Of a DNA stretch of 17,793 nucleotides, positions 14,563 to 17,793 are shown in pieces. This DNA comes from Saprospiraceae bacterium. GTDB taxonomy: Bacteria; Bacteroidota; Bacteroidia; Chitinophagales; Saprospiraceae. The translations under genes were made by a program, and so were the position numbers. A model generated the notes under the pieces. The model did no database searches and was not told the DNA's origin. It saw only the letters and a list, made by a program, of their open reading frames with translations. Numbering within the stretch: position 1 is the first letter of the stretch; every line of letters begins with the position of its first letter. The DNA is taken from NCBI GenBank assembly GCA_029262975.1, contig JAJCYJ010000760.1:1-17793 (forward strand), written 5' to 3'.

Positions 14563-16563
14563 ATGAGGATTGAAGGCAAGATAGAAATGTGTGGAAGTAT
14601 GGGCTTGGTGTTTCTAATATTACTGATGAGCATTCGACTCTATGGACAATCAAAAGAAGTTCTTTATTGTAATTCTCTATTAGAAAAAAATGAGTTATCC
14701 GAACAAGATTTTGAAGATCTTGATAAGGCCCTTTTTAATATTAACTATTATAAATCTGATAATCCAAAAGAGCTTTATAAGAAGGCCAAAATGCGGGCAA
14801 TTGAGCATAAACTCCCTAAATATGTAGGCATTTACGATTTTAAATTGGCGGATATGTACTATGAACTATCCGATCTTGATTCAGCAAACTATTTTGCAGA
14901 GCGCGCAGCTGAACTTTTCCAAAAAACTGGTGATGAATTGAATTATGCAAGAACTGCAAACATCCGACGGTTGATTCTAACATCAAGAAATGATTTTGTT
15001 GGAGCCTATAAATTGTGTTTTGAAGCTTTAGAGGTATTTGAAAAATATCAGGATAAACAGGGGCTTGCTATTACTAATCGAGACATCGGATCCATAATGG
15101 TTCATGAAAAGAAATATGAGCAAGCGCTTGAATATTGCCTGAAAGGGATTGATGACCTTATTGAAAATGAAAATTGGTATGAACTCACCTTTAGTTATCA
15201 ACGGATGGGTATTATTTATAAAAACCTGGGTGAGTTTGAGCGAGCACATCAATTTATAGATAAATCAATCGAGGCCTGTTTGCAACTTACAGGATTCCGA
15301 TTATCTCAAAATTTGGCCAAACAATATTGGACACATGGTTATATATTCGAAGAAGAGGGTAAGTATGATGAAGCCCTCGAATATTATAATTTGACAAGAT
15401 TAGAAGCTGAAAAAATCAATTTCTATTTGGCGAAAAGAAGTCTTTTTAATAGTGTCGGTAGCATATACTTAAAACAGCAGAAATATCAGGAGGCGATTGA
15501 TCAATTCAACAAATCACTGGATTTTAGTACAAAAGGTCACATAGCACAAAATGCATACGACTATTACACCCCGGTTTATATCAATTTAGTGAAGGCCTAT
15601 GAAGGATTGGGTGAATACGAAAAAGCAAATGAATATTTGAGAAAGTTTTCATCAGCCAAGGATAGTATTTTTGCTTTTGAATCTGAACGTCTGAGGAAGG
15701 AACTCCAGACTAAATATGAAACCGTTCAGAAAGAAACTCAAATCAGTCTTTTGCAATCTGACAAAACGACACAAAGAAGGCTCCTGATATTGGGAAGTAT
15801 CTTGATGGGGTGCCTTGGATTAGTCGTCTTTTTATTATGGCGAATTAATCGATTCCGTGCCCGGGTTAATGAGAAGTTGTTACTTCAGAAACAATTGATT
15901 ACTGAAAAGAGTGAAGAGAACGAATTACTTTTAAAAGAAATCCACCACAGGATCAAGAATAACCTACAAATTCTCTCTAGCCTGTTAAGCCTCCAATCTA
16001 ATTGTATTCAGAATGAACAAGCCGCTGACGCATTAAAAGAAGGCAGGAACCGTGTAGAATCCATGGGTCTTATCCATCAAAAATTATATACGGAAGACCA
16101 CAAGACGGCAATAAAGTTGAAAGATTATATACAGGATTTATCCGCTTATTTGAGTGATTCATTTTTATTGGCAAATCAGAACATAAAAATTACAAATGAT
16201 GTTGAAGTCTCCCTCGTCGATGTCGAAACTGCAATTCCTTTGGGACTGGTGATCAATGAACTCATTACAAACTCAGTAAAATATGCATTTACGGATAGAA
16301 CTGGTGGCAAGATCCATATTCGGATATGGTTGAAGACTAAGGACAAACTTTGTCTCCAGGTATCTGATAATGGAAATGGGGGAATCCCGGTTATAGATAA
16401 GGCGCGTTCAACAAATTTTGGAACTGATCTTATTAAGGTGCTTATCAAGAAATTAAAAGGAAGATTGGAAATTAGCAATGACAATGGATATGTTACTTTT
16501 ATTGAATTTGATCGATTTAAAGTTTATTCTGATGAGGTGGTAGACTTGGAATTAATCTCCTAA
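14563..16563 (+). CDS. TPR-sensor membrane histidine kinase (HisKA_2/HATPase), second of tandem pair
   Basis: This 666-residue paralogue of the preceding kinase has the same architecture: a signal peptide (hydrophobic 13-27, ending RLYGQ), TPR-like repeats (about 90-365; e.g. AITNRDIGSIMVHEKKYEQA and SYQRMGIIYKNLGEFERA), a membrane helix (407-427), a coiled linker and the kinase core. The HisKA_2 box is KEIHHRIKNNLQILSSLLSL (458-477; His461/His462), the N box is GLVINELITNSVKYAF (561-576, Asn565), DNGNG is at 602-606 and NFGTDLI at 618-624. Compared with the first kinase, the start of the core is about three-quarters identical by eye (64 of 84 residues), while the TPR parts share little beyond repeat pattern. 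ATG 14563 gives a long hydrophilic lead; Met9 (14587) or Met13 would give a more standard signal peptide. Its stop abuts the stop of the converging response-regulator gene. Confidence 0.9.
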   Translation: MRIEGKIEMCGSMGLVFLILLMSIRLYGQSKEVLYCNSLLEKNELSEQDFEDLDKALFNINYYKSDNPKELYKKAKMRAIEHKLPKYVGIYDFKLADMYYELSDLDSANYFAERAAELFQKTGDELNYARTANIRRLILTSRNDFVGAYKLCFEALEVFEKYQDKQGLAITNRDIGSIMVHEKKYEQALEYCLKGIDDLIENENWYELTFSYQRMGIIYKNLGEFERAHQFIDKSIEACLQLTGFRLSQNLAKQYWTHGYIFEEEGKYDEALEYYNLTRLEAEKINFYLAKRSLFNSVGSIYLKQQKYQEAIDQFNKSLDFSTKGHIAQNAYDYYTPVYINLVKAYEGLGEYEKANEYLRKFSSAKDSIFAFESERLRKELQTKYETVQKETQISLLQSDKTTQRRLLILGSILMGCLGLVVFLLWRINRFRARVNEKLLLQKQLITEKSEENELLLKEIHHRIKNNLQILSSLLSLQSNCIQNEQAADALKEGRNRVESMGLIHQKLYTEDHKTAIKLKDYIQDLSAYLSDSFLLANQNIKITNDVEVSLVDVETAIPLGLVINELITNSVKYAFTDRTGGKIHIRIWLKTKDKLCLQVSDNGNGGIPVIDKARSTNFGTDLIKVLIKKLKGRLEISNDNGYVTFIEFDRFKVYSDEVVDLELIS

Positions 16564-17277
16564 CTATAATGTTTTGAAAAGGCTATGCACCTCCTCCTTG
16601 TACGATCTGCTGATTGGTATTTTGTGGGGACCAATATAGAGAAACCCCTCGGCCACTCTGTCAATGTTTCTGACGTTTACTACAAAGGATCTATGAACGC
16701 GTATAATGTAATCTGCACTAATATTTTCTTCGGTTCTTTTAAGTGTCTGGCTCAATAAGTATTCTTTTGTATCTGTTACAATTCGAGAATAGGAACCATC
16801 TGCTTCTAAAAACAAAATATTATTATAGAATACTTTCTCTAGCGATTCTTTGTTGCGGATGAATATGCGATCTGGCAAAAATTCTAAATCATTACTTGTG
16901 GGCTTAGTGTTAGTAGATAGTGCTAATTCTATCGAGTGCAACACATCTTTTATCCTAAATGGTTTAGATAAGAATGCATGAGGAAATGAAAGTTTGGCTC
17001 TTTTGAAGGTTGCCAGATCAGTATTAGATGTTAGAAAAATGATTGGGATTTTGTACAAGGCGTTTACACTGTTAGCGACATCTATTCCATCCAGATCCCC
17101 ATATAGTCTAATATCCAGGAGAATAATATCCGGTCTTTCATTTTGCAAGTAAGACAAAACTTCTTCTCCGTCGTCCAGGCATTCCATTACTTCAATTCCA
17201 GCATTCGTCAATTGAAGAGAAAGATCTGCTGCAATAATAGGTTCGTCTTCAACAATTAGCACCTTAATAGGTATCAT
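16564..17277 (-). CDS. LytTR-family response regulator
   Basis: This 237-residue cytoplasmic response regulator has a receiver domain (about 1-122) with acidic pocket Glu10-Asp11-Glu12 (VEDEP), phospho-acceptor Asp55 (IILLDIRL), the switch Thr83 (FLTSN) and Lys105 (LSKPF). A LytTR DNA-binding domain follows (about 140-237), with the recognisable ILFLEADGSYSRIVT, RVHRSFVVNVRNID and PISRSYKEEV blocks. LytTR regulators bind short direct repeats upstream of targets. Its 3' end touches the stop codon of the second kinase with no spacer (TAA at 16561-16563, then the complement of its TAG at 16564-16566). The genes therefore converge with no room for a terminator between them. It is the most likely partner of one or both kinases, although opposite orientation makes this inference rather than proof. 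Confidence 0.92.
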   Translation of the reverse strand: MIPIKVLIVEDEPIIAADLSLQLTNAGIEVMECLDDGEEVLSYLQNERPDIILLDIRLYGDLDGIDVANSVNALYKIPIIFLTSNTDLATFKRAKLSFPHAFLSKPFRIKDVLHSIELALSTNTKPTSNDLEFLPDRIFIRNKESLEKVFYNNILFLEADGSYSRIVTDTKEYLLSQTLKRTEENISADYIIRVHRSFVVNVRNIDRVAEGFLYIGPHKIPISRSYKEEVHSLFKTL

Positions 17278-17651
17278 AGAGTGTATAAAAAAGGTGAAAT
17301 TTGAGAATTATGCAGCTCTTGTCTCGAACGAAGATATGGATATTTGGCAGTTAGCTGATAAAATGATTTTAATAAAAATTAACACAACGGTGGTTATGTC
17401 GTATCTCTTTAATTGATAGATGTATCTACCCTTTGTTATCTGACTATGTCCATAAATTACGACAATATTCAATTTATCAGGTCTCTGTTGTACATGACAT
17501 TAAAACTATGCTCTACCACACGATGATAACGCCATAATATAGAGACATTAAATTCTTACTTACTTAACCAATCAGTCATTCACCAACTAAATAGGCACTT
17601 TCAGGCTATAATCAATGAATTCTATAACGTATTTGATTTCTTTGGAAGGTC
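17278..17651. other. Divergent intergenic region between two response regulators
   Basis: This 374-bp gap separates the divergent LytTR regulator (start 17277) and the right-edge regulator (start 17652), so it should hold both promoters. A plus-strand open frame from a GTG at 17294 (40 codons) is weak and not called. No clear paired LytTR-type direct repeat or strong hairpin could be placed by eye. Confidence 0.4.
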
Positions 17652-17793
17652 ATGGAAAAAATATCCATAATAATTGCTGAAGATGACCCCATCATAAGTT
17701 GGGATCTTCTATTACAATTAAAAAAAATGGATATAGAAAATGTCCATGTCGAAGATACCAGCATATGGATTCACAGAAGACCATCTGAGCAGT
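17652..17793 (+). CDS. Response regulator receiver domain (partial, runs off right edge)
   Basis: An ATG at 17652 opens 47 codons to the window end. The first residues, MEKISIIIAEDDPIISWDLL, are the opening strand and acidic pocket of a receiver domain (Glu10, Asp11, Asp12). They align without gaps with the start of the LytTR regulator at 17277 (Glu10-Asp11-Glu12-Pro13, Asp18 in both), suggesting a close paralogue. GGAAGG sits at 17644-17649, very close to the ATG. After about residue 33 the sequence (VEDTSIWIHRRPSEQ) does not look like the usual second strand of the domain. A frameshift or unusual divergence is possible, but the window ends too soon to tell. The phospho-acceptor and output domain are not visible. 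Confidence 0.75.
   Translation, partial: MEKISIIIAEDDPIISWDLLLQLKKMDIENVHVEDTSIWIHRRPSEQ

Noticed and set aside
17294..17416. GTG-started 40-codon plus-strand frame between the two response regulators
   Set aside because: The sequence is plausible-looking, but it is short, has no recognisable domain, and occupies the divergent promoter region.
1..17793. CRISPR array, tRNA, rRNA, transposase or phage gene
   Set aside because: I looked for regularly spaced repeats, cloverleaf arms, and transposase or integrase motifs in all frames and saw none.

Overview
The window looks like a chromosomal piece of an AT-rich Bacteroidota bacterium (Cytophaga/Saprospira-like; the exact lineage cannot be told from here). 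The pointers are two exported-TPR sensor kinases with HisKA_2 kinase cores, LytTR-type regulators including the membrane form typical of this phylum, periplasmic and lipoprotein versions of ordinary enzymes, and gene starts without clear Shine-Dalgarno sequences. I see no rRNA, tRNA, CRISPR array, transposase or phage gene.

Layout. The left edge holds the N-terminal membrane part of a probable LytTR regulator (minus). Next come an AT-rich gap, copy A of a structured short repeat (724-942), a frameshifted plus-strand gene remnant (about 1060-1411) and a minus-strand exported beta-propeller protein. Pirin and a large SLC12-type cation-chloride cotransporter homologue follow, both minus. Copy B of the repeat (6795-7045) lies upstream of that transporter gene, in the same orientation as copy A. 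After it, on the minus strand, are a VOC-fold protein and a multi-pass membrane protein. Then comes a compact three-gene unit, transcribed in the order RidA-like lipoprotein, exported UlaG-like metallo-beta-lactamase-fold hydrolase, exported creatininase-family amidohydrolase. A strong hairpin sits at its end. A CPBP intramembrane protease gene follows, and between it and the RidA gene there is a start-less coding-like fragment.

The right third is a signalling locus. Two tandem plus-strand kinase genes (12672-14552 and 14563-16563) share a closely similar kinase core but have diverged TPR sensor halves. A LytTR response regulator converges on the second kinase with directly abutting stop codons. 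A second, divergent response-regulator gene starts at 17652 and runs off the window.

How the genes may work together. The kinases and the two receiver proteins are probably one or two phosphorelays. The RidA/hydrolase/creatininase trio is probably one cell-envelope pathway acting on a cyclic or reactive nitrogen compound; the substrate is not visible. The most interesting non-coding signal is the structured repeat pair, whose main hairpin carries its GC-rich head in opposite orientations in the two copies.
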